Source: Chara braunii (lineage: Eukaryota > Streptophyta > Charophyceae > Charales > Characeae). From it: a stretch of 64,000 nt of DNA. The stretch spans positions 369,047-433,046 of the forward strand of contig BFEA01000631.1 of assembly GCA_003427395.1 (NCBI GenBank), given 5' to 3'. Below the pieces are notes generated by a model. The model saw only the letters and a program-made list of their open reading frames with translations. It ran no database searches and was not told where the DNA came from. Of this stretch, positions 20,500-32,225 are shown in pieces. A program made the translations under genes and the position numbers. Numbering within the stretch: the first letter of the stretch is position 1; every line of letters begins with the position of its first letter.

Positions 20500-22380
20500 A
20501 GAAACCTAGAGTTTTCTGGAACCCCTAACACAAAAAATAACTCAGGAACAGAAGGAGAAAATAAAAGAGCCAATTACCAAGGATGAGATCTGGACAACTC
20601 TTCTGCAAATGGAGGAGGACAAAACCCCAGGAGTTGATGGTCTCCCAAAGGAATTCTGGGAAGTTACGTGGGAATCAATGACAAAAGATTTTATGGAATA
20701 CTACAATCAGATCCAGGACTCAAGTACTATGGGGGATGTCATGGGTTAAGGAGTCTTAACACTACTGTACAAAAAAGGGGAGAAACTAACATAAGGAATT
20801 ACAGTCCAATCACTCTGCTGACAGTGGTATATAAAATGCTAGCTAAGGCCATTGCTAATATATTTATTCCAATAATGCCATACATCATCCCTCCCTCCCA
20901 AACAAGATTCATTCATGGAAGAAACATACAAAATAATGTGTTACTAGTCAATGAAATGATCAAGCTATCAAGGCAAAATAAACAAAACATGACATTCATA
21001 TTCATAGATTTTGAAAAGCATATGACCATGTAGATTGACGATTCCTAGATGCATGCTTAGATAAGCTAGAATTTGGATCGGGGATAAGAAGGTGGGTGCA
21101 AATACTTCATTCTAATGCCACGACAAGAGTACAGGTTAATGGTCTATTGTCCCTGAGATTCCTCTTCAAAGATCTGTAAGACAATGAGATCCTTTAACTC
21201 CCTTTCTCTTTGTAATCATTATGGAAGCATTTAGAGACAACCTTAGGGCAAACCGCAATCTTCAACGCCTTCGGATCACTAACATTCCACAGGAAGCAAT
21301 TCCCATCTGCTCCATGTTCGTTGACGATCTAACTATCATGATGGAGGCGTCTTCGAATAATATGGAGGAAATCAAGGCATTAAATTCTCAAAACTTTCAG
21401 ATATGTTAGTTAATTGGGGTATTAAGACGCAAGGGTGATGGATACACTCCAGGGGGATAGACCACTAGAGGTCCCTAGGATTAAATGACTACCTCATAAG
21501 GCTCCTATCAGGGTGCCAGGTGTGATACTTGCAACACAAGGGAAACCCAATTCAAATGATCTATGGATCTCGTCACCAACATTAGAAAAAATGAAGTTGT
21601 GGCAGAATAAACACACATCAATATTTGGGAGGGCATTAATAATTAACAACGTGGTTCTAGCCTCAATCTGGTATAAAGCAATGCTATGATCACTCAGCAA
21701 GATCGCTACTAAGGGGTTACAGAGAAAATTGACAGCATTTCTGTGGCGAGGAGATCACGATTCACCACACGTGATCCCCATAGTAGCCTGGCAGACACTA
21801 AATCAGCCTAAAGATAAAGGAGGCCTGAGTCTCATTGACCAAAAAACTCAATGCAAGGCCTTGACACTACAAGTGTTGAAACGACTAATCTTGGCCACAA
21901 ACCTGCCATGGCAAGATTTGGCGTTGGAGCATATTCGCAGATTGGCCTCTCAGATGACCAAGGAGGTGCACCCTCTAACATGGGTGGAAGACAAGTACTG
22001 GACCATCCCTCGCGCCCAGATGCAGCCTGTTGTCTCAGGGGTAAGAGGAGAGGTTAGGAAGGACCTAGGTCTGGATCGGTTCTGGTCTAATCAACTAAAA
22101 TTTTGGCAGGAGCTGCCCTTGCCTAATAAGTCAACGCTGACAAGGTATGAGGAAGTTCTCCGCCAGCCATTGTTCGGTAACCGATGGATCACAGATCAAA
22201 ACGGAAGGGTATTCATAAGTTCGGACTCTCCATGGTCTACATGGGTTAAGAATGGAATAGTAAGAGTCAAAGATTTATGGAATCCCGAGAGTAAGAATTG
22301 GAAAACAGCAGAAAAATTCAAGAAAAAAATGAAGTACGCACACAACTTCTGGACAAGTTGGATGAAATCCGCTTAGCCAT
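20500..22380 (+). pseudogene. LINE L3 reverse transcriptase
   Basis: The RT blocks appear in order across frames: NYSPITLLTVVYKMLAKAI (about 20800-20856), QTRFIHGRNIQNNVLLVNEM, motif A FIFIDFEKH (about 20998) and motif C FVDDLTIMMEAS (about 21315, for the canonical FADD/YADD). A connection segment FLWRGDHDSPHVIP---W begins at 21740. Stops and frame changes are frequent. The preceding 20075-20509 frame is the linker between endonuclease and RT. Non-functional. Confidence 0.7.
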
Positions 22381-22639
22381 ACCCCTATCCTGGATAGTTG
22401 TTCTGAAAAAGGGCCCGGTTTATCGGATGGCTGATTGGGTGTGCATAAATCAACAAGACGATTCTAAGACAATAGGGTAGATATTGGATCTACATAAGGA
22501 AGGTGCCCTTGTCAATATTTTCAAAATTCATAAAGACAACAAGATCGCTAAGAGGGATCAAGACAGGGTGTCCTTCGTCCCCTTGGAGGAAATGTACAGG
22601 GTAAGGACTCTATACGCATAACAACAAAAGACTGGATAG

Positions 22640-23556
22640 TGTACTTTCCTCATTGTCCTATCCCGGACCTTCCCCTGGATCCTGCAGAGTGGTTACGGCG
22701 TGCAAATAGGAAATGCAAGCCCCTGAGATTGCAATCCCTATCAGTCAAGGCAACTTATAGACTAATGCGCCCTAGAATCAATGTCCAAGAAATTGTTAAG
22801 GACAGATGGCAAAGACACCTGAACATTTATGAAGAAGAGCTCAAACCAATCAGGTGGTGCCAAGGACTTAGAGAAAGGCCGACCAAGTTTGCGTCCTTGC
22901 AATGACAGATAGTGCACAGGTGTTTGCCAACAAATGACTGGTTGATCGACCACTCCACTTTAGAACAGAAGGGACTAGCATTGCCCTGGTGCAACTCCTG
23001 CGCACATGCCTTTCCCAGAAGAAAAATCAGGGAAACAATTGAATATATATTTTTACAATGTCCGGGCTCTGTATTGCTGTGGCGCCGATGGGATTATGTG
23101 TGGCGAAGGTTAACAAGATTGGAATGGTCGTGGGAATAGAGGGCAATATTGTTAGGCCACTGGAATCCTCAGCTAATAGAGTTATCTGAGTTTCAACAAA
23201 ACTTCTTTCATCTTGGAAGGAAAGCTATATTGTGGGCTCTATGGTATAAACGATGTATCAATGTGATGGAGAAAGTGAAGATTGAAAGTCAAGAGATGAC
23301 AAAAATAATACAACACTTTGTTCATACAAAAATTAGAAGCCAATGGGAGAAGAAGAAAATGAAACTCAGAGAATTTAAACAAAAAATAGATATTCAACAG
23401 CGAATTCGAAAGTTTCAATTGGAATGGTTGGGGGATGCCGCAGGAGAGAAACTGGGGGATGTAATATGGCCAGGAGAGGGAGGGGAGCAGGAGATGTTCA
23501 AACGGGATTACCAGATCACCTTTCGCAACTGGTTTGACATCCAACCAGGAGTCTAA
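22640..23556 (+). pseudogene. LINE L3 ORF2 C-terminal zinc-binding tail
   Basis: Frames 22639-22905, 22912-23139 and 23149-23556 give the FASLQ-x-IVHRCLPTNDWLI motif, a C-x2-C pair with a following FLQCPGS (zf-RVT-like), then the conserved GRKAILWALWYKRCINV tail shared with the LINE ends at 3.7, 49.5 and 52.7 kb. The gene stops at 23554-23556. Confidence 0.65.
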
Positions 23557-23617
23557 GATCACCCGAGTACTTTGCTGATCCCTTCCCTCCCTCGACACTA
23601 GCGTTGGTGGATCTTGA

Positions 23618-24264
23618 GTGATTGTAATGGGTGAGCACATAGTACTAATCCAAAGACAATCGTATAGCAGGCAGCGAAGCCTTTGTTGAAACATGTGACT
23701 AACTGACGAAGAGGAAGAGGGGAAGGAGGGAAGAGATCAGAAGGAAGGAAGAAGAAAAGCACAAAGGAGGAAAAGGAGGAAAGAGGAAGAAGGAAAGAGG
23801 GAGGAGGAGAGGAGTGACAACAAGAAGTTAGGAGAGAGGAGAAAGGAGAGTAGCACACACGAGATCGACCCCTTAGCGCAAAAATGGAAATTCGATTAAT
23901 AAGAGTGAAAAAACGATTTCCATCGCGGACGTCCCTACGCCGCGTTTCGGCTGCTTCCGCATGCAGCCATCGTCAGGGGACTTATGATGCGCTTGGGGTT
24001 AATGGAGACTTACCTTCTTTATATACCTTAAACAACTAGCGAAGCCTGTCCCACCACCGTAAGTCCAGTAGTGGTGTTTTGCTTTTGATGCCCTGTTCGT
24101 TTTGCCCCGAATTCCCGAGTACCATAGCGGACTGTTTCTTGAGAACCGTACATATCCCATCCAAACGAATCTTGTCTGGTCGATCTGCATATCGCCAGAA
24201 TGCCATGTATGTCGTGAAGAGTAATCAGGAGGGAGAGGGAAGGTCACACAAGAAGACAATCTGA
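23618..24264 (-). repeat. pLTR-like hammerhead segment, right inverted copy
   Basis: This is the reverse complement of 6616-7230. It carries the same TATA box (24017-24025), ribozyme and CT-rich stretch, with about 30 extra bases around 23878-23910. It is not followed by PLE ORFs but by the 3' end of LINE L3. Read on the minus strand it lies downstream of the right hairpin block (27945 to 25067). It is either a solo copy or the head of a second, mostly deleted PLE. Confidence 0.7.
23931..23981 (-). ncRNA. Hammerhead ribozyme, right copy
   Basis: All 51 positions are identical to the left ribozyme (6899-6949). Helix I is GTCCC (minus strand, 23981-23977) with GGGAC (23935-23931), the core CTGACGA is at 23976-23970, helix II is GGCTGC/GCAGCC, then GAA, and a 3 bp helix III with the cleavage A at 23936. 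Perfect identity, while the flanking segment has accumulated differences and an indel, suggests recent copying or constraint. Confidence 0.8.
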
Positions 24265-25066
24265 GCCGACCTGGTTTTTTGGTAAGAGGAGACGGGAGAA
24301 TGGGCGGTTGGAGCTTGATGCCGTGTGTAAGAGGGAAGGCAAAGTAGAGGTGGGGGGAAAAAACGGAGAAACGTATCACGCCGTTTTTCAGTAGGAAGGG
24401 AGGCAGAGTACAGTAGAGACGGTGGAGGATAGTAGGAGGATGGTGGAAGGAAGAGGGAGGAGGAAGGAGGGAAGTGTCAGGTATGGATGAGCGCTTGACG
24501 GAACCGGAAGAAGACAAAGCAAGGAGACAAAGCAAGGAGACAAAGCAAGGAGACAAAGCGAAGTGCCAGAGGGCAGAGCGTCACAGATTCGGGATATGGG
24601 AAATCAATCTGTATCAGGGGGAAAAAACGCAGGCAAGGCGCATTTTGGGGCAGTCGATCGATGCGCAAGGCGGGATGGTAAAGCGTGAAGCCAGGGTAGC
24701 AGGGAAGGTGCAGGTTCAAATCATCAGAGAGTGTTTTGGCGGGTTACCGGATCGGGGAAACTCACGATTTTTCTAGGCACCCATTTATCGCCCAGTCCTA
24801 TCCTAAAAATACTAACCCACGTATCCCAGCAACCCCCCTTGGATGTAGAAAATTCAGTAAGGGCCTTAAAAAACAATCTGTTAGGGAACCCCTTTAGTCG
24901 CAATTCTTTCCTCAGAGCAAGCAAAACCACTCCCACTCCTCTATGGTCTAAGGAGTGGGAGTAGATTCTATTTAAGTGGCATTTGATAATGCCCTTCTTT
25001 TTTGGCTGATCGGTCCATATGACTGGAAGTCTTGCGTTGAGAGGATCCGGATGGGATTATTATCCG
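24265..25066. other. Spacer between hammerhead segment and hairpin block
   Basis: No gene recognised. A 13 bp tandem repeat (GACAAAGCAAGGA, about 4 copies) lies at 24507-24560. An open frame at 24474-24776 is Lys/Arg/Gln-rich over that repeat and looks incidental. The spacer has no counterpart next to the left hairpin block. Confidence 0.4.
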
Positions 25067-27945
25067 TGCTGAGCTACGGACCCACATGCGAAGGTTTTTA
25101 CATGCCTTTGTAGAGGTAGGTCGGCCGAGGGCGTTTTCTCGATCGTTGTAGCATAACACGGGGTACGCGCGGTAAGACGCCTAGAACTGACCCGTTAGAT
25201 ATTCAGGTCGAACTTTTAAAAGACCATCTATTTCCGCTTCTCCTTCCAAAACATAGTTTTCTTCTAACCACTACGATCAAAGTACCAATCAAACCTTTTC
25301 ACTACCAAGGGCATTCTATTTTACTTAACATATGACTGAACGTCAGATAGTATAGAAGATATACATAAGACTGATAATGAATATGGAGGTATTACCGCTG
25401 AGAACCCTTCCCACTTTCATAAGTGCAATGTGTCCAAGACTCTTCAACAGATCAGGTCCAGTTCAATCCAAACCCACGAACAAAACAGACCTGCACAGAA
25501 TAATGCAAAAACAATCCACATGCCATGCACTAACGGCGTCAACCATCAACCATTGACCTTGTCCCTCACTTCCCAAACCATGTATGACAACCTAATCTTT
25601 CATGAGACGTAAGCCCAGCCCCCTCACATTTCTTCGAAGGACCCTTGAGAGTGACTAGGACCATTCAAGCAATGACCACGGGTGACAGTTTTACTGACCA
25701 CAGGGTTTGACTTTAGAGGTGGGTATCAAGTCAAAGGGAAAAAGTTGAATCGGTAACAATCGACCTGTTATCGAGAGATAAGAGATAACAGAAATTTGGG
25801 TCCTTTTTGTAGAACCTTTTTCCTTGAGACGCAGTAGATAGTCAGGGACCTGCACACACACAGGTCAACAAAGATTCAACACCCCCACTTGATTTCCCAC
25901 ANACTGATATCTAAGGGTCAAGCCCTTAGACATGGGTAGTGAGCTCTGGGATCGACATCCCAGGTCTAATCCCTAGTTTTACTCTCACAACCCTACCCTA
26001 AGCCGTCTGTCACTCTTTCCTTTCACTCAAGGAGTCTCATGCCTGTGTCCTAAGTCGTCCTAAGGAAACTCATATTTCCCCTTATCTTAGTCCTTGCATT
26101 TTCTCTCTTGGGGATAAACGCACCGTTTGGCGCTTATGTAGATGAGATATAACTCATTCATCGTTGTGGCCTTCCATCTGAGAGCCATGGACGACTATGG
26201 ACTACGCGGTGGTTCTTAAGCTTCTTTCTCCCGCGGTCCTAACTCTCTTATCTTTGTTCCTTTTCAAGGTTCTTGAGACCTTGCTCCAACAGGAGCATTG
26301 TTCCTTCCTTTCTCTTCTATTTGTGTTAACATACTCAAGTAGTAGGTTGATTCAGACGTGAATCTCTTGCTACTTGATCAATACCAAGTAATCTGTTAAT
26401 CAAAGAGACAGTCGAGTAAGTCACACATGAGTATTTGATCCCCCTTTTTAACCCCACTTAATGTATACATATGATCTAATCAGAGTAGCAGGATAGCTCA
26501 CACATGAGCATCCTTCCTTCATCAAATAGTTGAGGCTCCTACAGAAGCACCCTACTACTTACTTTAGGTATCCTTTTGAAAGATCTGGATGTCAACCCCC
26601 TCTCCAAAGGTTATTAACGGTCTGAGTGAATAATAAGCAACCCGCACAAGAGCCTCTACTATCACGTGATAAGGTCCACTTCATGAGTGCATTAAGATAA
26701 TCCTAACAAGGGTATCATGTTGCCCTTCCGAAGCTGACCGACCTGAGACCAGGTTAGCTTAGACAGAAAACGAGTGTTTAAGGTATTCCCCCCTCCTCGT
26801 AAGTTAGTATCAGAATCATGTAGGTAGTAGGCAGACCCCAACATAGGCCCCCATACTTCTTCCTTGGGTAGTGAGTAGTCCATCCGTTAAAAAAGTTATA
26901 GGATGACTCCTATAGAAGCCTCCCTATTACCGGTCTGGTGGTCGGACTACCAGAGGGTGAGCAAGATAGGAAAGAAGTAGCAATGTGATTTCCTACTCTT
27001 TGCAGGTTGTTAGCCAACCTTAGACTCAAGCGCGTGAATAGGATGACCCTCCCTGGAGCCGCCTACTACACCTTGAATAAGTGCAAAAACCAAATCTTCC
27101 TGAGCCGTTAATAAGAAAAGAAGTTAGTACCAAAATCCCCTGAGTTCACTTTTCACAATCAAGCAGATCCTAGTTAATCAACTTGAAAGTGGTGAGGTAA
27201 CACACACAGGAGTACCGCCACCTTCTGATTATGCCAGTCGTCCCAGCCTCAAAGAGCAAGTGTCCAACCCATACATGGGTTTTCTACCGCTTTCGGAGAC
27301 TGGTCCGGTAGGCTAACAGGGCGACCCGCACAAAAGCTTCCCTTTATTATTTCCAAGTTTCAGACTTTTCTCCCCTTCACGACGACAGTCGATCCGGTAA
27401 AGCAACTCGCACATGAGTACCTCATTTAGTTCATAAGTTAGTGTCAAACACCTCTTCCCGTCACGATGACAGTCGATCCGGCAGAGAGTATGGTAACTTA
27501 CACATGAGTACCTCATTTAGTTCATAAGTTAGTGTCAAACACCTCTACCCGTCACGACAACAATCGATCCGGCAGAGAGTATGATAACTAACACATGAGT
27601 ACCTCATTGCCAACCCTTAGTCATGTCAACGCATACATAAGTAATACGATGGCTCACACATGAGCCCCCATCGCCCTACTTTGTTCTTCAAGCCCAAACA
27701 GTCTAGGTTCCTTCTAGGTTAATTTAGGTTCCTTCCTTCCATCAAGCAGGGTTCTTACGTCAATCATATAATCCTTTTTCATTTTGATGCACTTTAGTCC
27801 TGAAGAAAGCACAAACAGTATATTACACAACCATACAGACAGTCCAATAGAAGGGCCTAGCCTGTAAGGGTATACGGGAAAAGGGTAAGTCATGCGTACC
27901 TCATAATTCCCTGCCTCCGGAGTTCCTTCTCAACTCCGGCGGAAC
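25067..27945 (-). repeat. Hairpin-array block, right inverted and longer copy
   Basis: 25067-27248 is the reverse complement of 11732-13926. Beyond 27248, where the left copy is joined to the PLE RT, the array continues with further hairpins of the same type. These include three tandem units at 27381-27612, 27647-27673 (CGATGGCTCA with TGAGCC and ATCG) and 27917-27939 (CCGGAGTT/AACTCCGG, 7-nt loop). The recurrent + strand core here is ACTCACACATGAGT. No coding potential was seen. An N at 25902 falls at the same site as the N at 13091 in the other copy. Confidence 0.75.
27381..27612. repeat. Tandem hairpin units, 84-91 bp
   Basis: The marker AGTCGATCCGG recurs at 27387 and 27471, and as AATCGATCCGG at 27562. 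Each is followed by a hairpin core ACATGAGTACCTCAT, with the words TCATAAGTTAGTGTCAAACA in between. This is the most regular part of the hairpin array and shows that the array grows by local duplication. Confidence 0.8.
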
Positions 27946-28244
27946 TCCCGCAATCGCCCTGGTATCGGTCATGTCTAGTCTACGTATTTGATTGTCCGGA
28001 CCTTTAAAGTTGGCAAAACAAGGGTTATCTCAGTGAGAATCATCATCAGATACTTATAGAAGGAGAGGTAGGTGTCTGAGAGGATCCATCAAAGACAAGA
28101 ATGGAGGAGGATGGAGGAGCCAGGCACCATCACACAGTGATAATGTCTTTTTCCTCTCCAATGCCCCGCACTCTCTTCCTCTCTGACCCCTACTTATCTC
28201 ATGATGTTGTAATAGTGAAACAACAACCAATAATAATAATAATG

Positions 28245-28292
<48 letters not shown>

Positions 28293-29640
28293 TCAATACT
28301 ACTACTAGTAGTATCAGAAGGTAAGCATGCAAAGGCGAAATGACAGATTGCAGATTACGACGTCACACTGAAAGCCAGAAAGTTTGACACTGTCCGGAAT
28401 AGTAGTAATGCACCGCTACCACACCAACGGAGAATCAGAACATTGCATCAGATCGTCAATGGGAGCATACTCTCGCGGTCACCAACATATGTGTGTCAGG
28501 TCCTCCTTCCTACTTAGTGTCTAGATGAAGATCATACAGATTATTAGCAGCCTACGAGTTGACGACGCATTCAGTTGACATCAGTAGCAGAACCGAAGTA
28601 TATGACGATGTCGACCCCCGTAGACTGTCGGCAGGGTTAGTTATGTACCCGTACATCATCGACCGCACCCTTCTCTCTCTCTCTTTCTGTGTCTATCTGT
28701 TTGTCTGTCTGTGTATCTGTCTGTCTGTGTGTCTGCATATGTCTGTCCGTTTCTGTCCCTGTCAGTTCGTCTGTCGGTGTTTGTTTGTCTGCTCGTTTTT
28801 GTCTGTCCGCTTGTCTGTTGCAGCCGTCGGGTCTCGAACCGTAGGTCTGTCCCGTGGGGGTCAAGGTTGTAGCTGCTACAGTCCTGAAAGGTCAAGGTCG
28901 TAGCTGGTAAAGAGTCGAAGGGCCAAATCCACAGACTTCCAGAAGATCCGGAAGCCGCCCTTCAACCGTTGCTCACAACACACTAGAGGCAGGTGGGCAG
29001 TGGTGGAGTCTACCCGTGCTGAGTCAGCAGTCCCCGTCCTAGTCTGTCGTGGTCCAGTCAAGCAAGTACCACAGGGGACTATGTGCACTAGGGGCATGGG
29101 AAAAGGCCAGACCATCAGCTGCAAAAGTATAAATCAAGAGGCAACGCCCAACCATTCATCCATTCCTGCGTGAGCCATGCGGAAGCGCTGCTACAGTGAC
29201 TTGTGCGGGGTGGTCTGCAGTGAGCCCGAAGACGAAGTGGGCAAGAAGAAAGAGCTTAGCCATGTCATAGCCGCTAGTAGTTAGTGTTAGTCAGTGGCCA
29301 TAGCTGTCGTAGATAGTGATAGGCGTGGAGTGTGAGTATTGCAGAGTGTGTGCGTGGGGAATCCAAGGTGATCCAGAGTATGCGAACAGAGAGAGTTGTG
29401 TGGGCGCTGAGTCGCCATAGCCACTTAAGTGAACTTGAATCTGAACTGTGTTCTCGGTTACCATATCTCTGAGATCTGAGTGGGCGCTTGTCGCCAGTTT
29501 TGCTGCGCACATGTTTGCATGCATGAGAGGTGTGAATGAAAGCGAGTCTGTCTACAAGTAAAATAATAATAATAATAATAAAATAATAATAATAATAATA
29601 GTAATGATAATAATAATAATAATAATATACCAATCAATCA
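27946..29640. other. Microsatellite-rich intergenic region
   Basis: It contains (ATA)n at 28229-28292, a degenerate TCTG/TGTC tract at 28676-28812, and (AAT)n at 29560-29636. Between them no conserved protein is evident. The frames over the tracts (poly-Ile, poly-Leu, poly-Tyr, Cys/Leu-rich) are artefacts. Confidence 0.7.
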
Positions 29641-30110
29641 ATAATAATAATAAAATAAATAACAAAATTCAAACAAAATGCAAGGAAATTGAGCCATAGC
29701 GAACTTCAGAAATTAAATTGCATCATATACGCAAGACCAGATAGTCGTGACCTCGAACCAATCAACTGAATTGCATCACGAGTTTCACCAAATAAGAAGA
29801 CACCAAGAGCTCATAATTAACAATGCTGGTAAAGTCTCATCATCATCATCAATGGAGAACCAATGTTGATATCCTATCTGGCGCTCGGCGCCCAAACTAC
29901 AGATGGCAGATCCTATCTAGCCTTTACTACAACGCCGAATGATGACGTTAACAGCTTTCCCGAAGTACGAGCATACAGCGACCAATGTCGCATGCATCCG
30001 GCACCAGGTATGTCTCTCGCCTCACTCACAACCTCATTCCCCAACACACAGATGCCACTTGCACCCAAGGACCACCCTTCGCCCCATTCAGCATAGCGCA
30101 GGGCATCTGG
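29640..30110. repeat. Dispersed repeat shared with 47.64-48.11 kb
   Basis: About 470 bases match 47640-48110 in the same orientation at moderate identity: AAATGCAAGGAAA at the start, then CACCAAATAAGA, CCAATGTTG, TATCTGGCGCTC and GGCAGATCCTATCTAGCC, ending with GGTATGTCTC and CCCAAGGACCACC. In the second copy it lies immediately upstream (minus strand) of a gag-like ORF, so it is probably a leader or LTR part of that retroelement. Confidence 0.65.
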
Positions 30111-30203
30111 TTTTGACGATATATGGGCAGTTCTATTTGACGATATATATATATGCATATGTATATATATGATCAGACTATGTAGATATATATATATAAA
30201 CAG

Positions 30204-30282
30204 TTTGTCACAGCCCCTCGTTTGTTGTCCTCTTCTCTCTCTCTGCCTACGGTTTACCGGCCAGTTCTATTTGTGACGATAT
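30204..30282. repeat. 79 bp direct repeat flanking an N gap (copy 1)
   Basis: The sequence from GTTTGTCACAGCCCC to TGTGACGATATATA recurs almost exactly at 30717-30795, just after the gap at 30597-30716. One difference is GGCCAG versus GGGCAG. The two copies with a gap between them suggest either a collapsed tandem or LTR-like pair, or an assembly duplication. Confidence 0.75.
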
Positions 30283-30596
30283 ATACTACGACTTCGCTAG
30301 CTTCCTGCTACGGTTTTTTCNGGTCAGGNNGAGCGNCAGTGGTCGGGGCCNTTACTAGGCGGCNATGCTGTGCCTCTAGTGCCAGCGGCGTGTCTGGAGT
30401 GTATTTTTTGGCTGTGACAGACCTTTCTTTGTTTCGTGGATGTTTTGCTGGCTTGTGATGGGGTGTGAACCGACAGTCTGTAGAGTTTTCCATCTGGTGC
30501 TGGTGAGTGATAGTCTGCTTTGATTTTGGTTAAGGTAGATTATCATTTACAGTGTAATCAGTGAGGGGATTCTGCAGACTGTTGAGGGTTCAGCCT

Positions 30597-30716
30597 NNNN
30601 NNNNNNNNNNNNNNNNNNNNNNNNNNNNNNNNNNNNNNNNNNNNNNNNNNNNNNNNNNNNNNNNNNNNNNNNNNNNNNNNNNNNNNNNNNNNNNNNNNNN
30701 NNNNNNNNNNNNNNNN
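30597..30716. other. Assembly gap (120 N)
   Basis: This is a run of N, preceded by scattered ambiguous bases at 30320-30365. The sequence after the gap restarts inside the 79 bp repeat seen before it. Confidence 0.95.
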
Positions 30717-30797
30717 GTTTGTCACAGCCCCTCGTTTGTTGTCCTCTTCTCTCTCTCTGCCTACGGTTTACCGGGCAGTTCTATTTGTGACGATATA

Positions 30798-30840
30798 TAT
30801 ATATATATACACACATATTTTTAACATATGCGGTCGGTTC

Positions 30841-30871
<31 letters not shown>

Positions 30872-30930
30872 ACACACATGCACTTACACACAAACACGTA
30901 CATTCATGCACGCACATAGACACACGTACA
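30798..30930. repeat. (AT)n and (CA)n microsatellites
   Basis: ATATATATAC at 30795-30810 is followed by CACACACACA and degenerate CA/CG units from 30840 to about 30930. Simple sequence. Confidence 0.85.
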
Positions 30931-31354
30931 CAAACGTAGTGTATATTTTCATAATCTATCGATAGATTCATCCGTTTATATTTTCATATTCTAGCGATAG
31001 ATTCTTCCGTTTATATTTCCTTATTCTAACGATAGATTCATCTGTTTTTGCTTGTCCTTTCAATGGAGGTAGAGTAAGATCGGTCGTGCGATTTGGAACG
31101 TACCTGTTCGTACTCTCATCATTGTGCCACACGACCTGCCACTATGCTCAGCACCCTGCGACCATAGTATGGAGGAATTGAATGGCACATGCGCGGATCT
31201 CAGCAAGTCGGCCGGATGACTGGCCCACGCTCGCAAGTGGAAAACACCCAAAGCATGCGCAAAGAGTCCCATGCAGCTCAAGTACAAGGTCCTAAAATTT
31301 ACGCTCGGAATATCGCCATTGTCGACGGCAAGTCACGTACGTATCCTCCCCTCT

Positions 31355-31381
31355 TCTCTCTTCTTCTTCTTCTTCTTCTTC

Positions 31382-31413
<32 letters not shown>

Positions 31414-31432
31414 CTACTACTCCTTCTTTTTT
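31355..31432. repeat. (CTT)n microsatellite
   Basis: CTT units with a few CTA interruptions occupy about 75 bases. The minus-strand poly-Glu and poly-Arg frames here are artefacts. Confidence 0.9.
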
Positions 31433-31944
31433 TCGCTCGCACGCCTCCTTCTTCACTCGCGAGCCCGTATCTGTCATGTGCTCCCCTCTTCTGTGCGGCC
31501 ACCTTCTTCCCCGCGCGTCTTACCTCTATTTCCTCTGCGCGTTGTCGAAAGACGACACGGCGCAGCAGCGAAAAATGACTCGCCGTAGTCAACCCCGCGA
31601 TGCGTCTAAATCGCGCCTAGGGGCGTCCATTCATAGTCAAACTGGACCCAAGCGCGTCGGATGGATTTCCCCTGAGCCGAAATTAAGGGAAAGACAGCAC
31701 GGCGGTACGGTCCGTCGGAGACCTAATCGTCCCCGTTGGACTGGGCCGACGCGACCGCAATGGGCCAATTAGTGGGGTCCGGTCCAAACGACACTTGAAA
31801 CGGACCGAGGGTTAGCGAGATATTCAAGTTTGACCGGTTGGGACCGGACCGACACGACCGCGTAACCCGGCCAGGAAAGGAATAGCCCTAAGTAGCCATA
31901 TAGATGAACAGCAAAGCCCGAATAATTAAAATAGGGTCATGTGC

Positions 31945-32150
31945 TATTTTTAGCACGGGACTGACTGTTCATTTTCCAAAGTCGGGCCTGCGCCGGTCCC
32001 GTTCTAAAAATAACTCAGCCCCACGCTATTTTTAACTTGGGGCTGACTGTTCATCTACCGGGAACTGGGCCTGCGCCAGTCCCGTTCTAAAAATAGGACT
32101 GACTGTTCATATCCCGAGGTCGGGACTGCTGCTATTTTTAGCATGGGCCT
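31945..32150. repeat. Cluster of inverted repeats with TATTTTTAG arms
   Basis: Arm TATTTTTAGCACGGGAC (31945-31961) pairs with GTCCCGTTCTAAAAATA (31996-32012) with a single mismatch. A second pair is at 32026-32040 and 32079-32097, and a third arm is at 32132-32148. The sequence between them (GACTGTTCAT and GGGCCTGCGCC) also repeats at 75-85 bp. The cluster sits 70-270 bases upstream of a TATA box. Confidence 0.7.
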
Positions 32151-32218
32151 GGTCTAGAGTTTGACCACAGCCCCGACCATGGGCCTGCAGCACAACTCCG
32201 ATCTCTTGACCTCTCCAT

Positions 32219-32225
32219 TATAAAT
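32219..32225 (+). promoter_or_regulatory. TATA box (putative LTR promoter)
   Basis: TATAAAT lies within CATTATAAATGAGAGGCC, downstream of the inverted-repeat cluster and upstream of the leader of the gypsy-like element. It is the most plausible start of that element's transcript. Consensus only. Confidence 0.4.

Larger units (their letters stand above)
16235..23608 (+). mobile_element. Near full-length decayed LINE (L3), plant L1-like
   Basis: The order on the + strand is ORF1 (16235-18474, several frames), AP endonuclease (19186-19930), reverse transcriptase (about 20500-22380) and a C-terminal zinc-binding tail (22640-23556). The ORF1 zinc knuckle and the zf-RVT-like end place it with plant L1-type LINEs. 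Stops and frameshifts occur every few hundred bases, so it is an old, inactive copy. Its 3' end abuts the inverted hammerhead segment at 23609. Confidence 0.75.
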
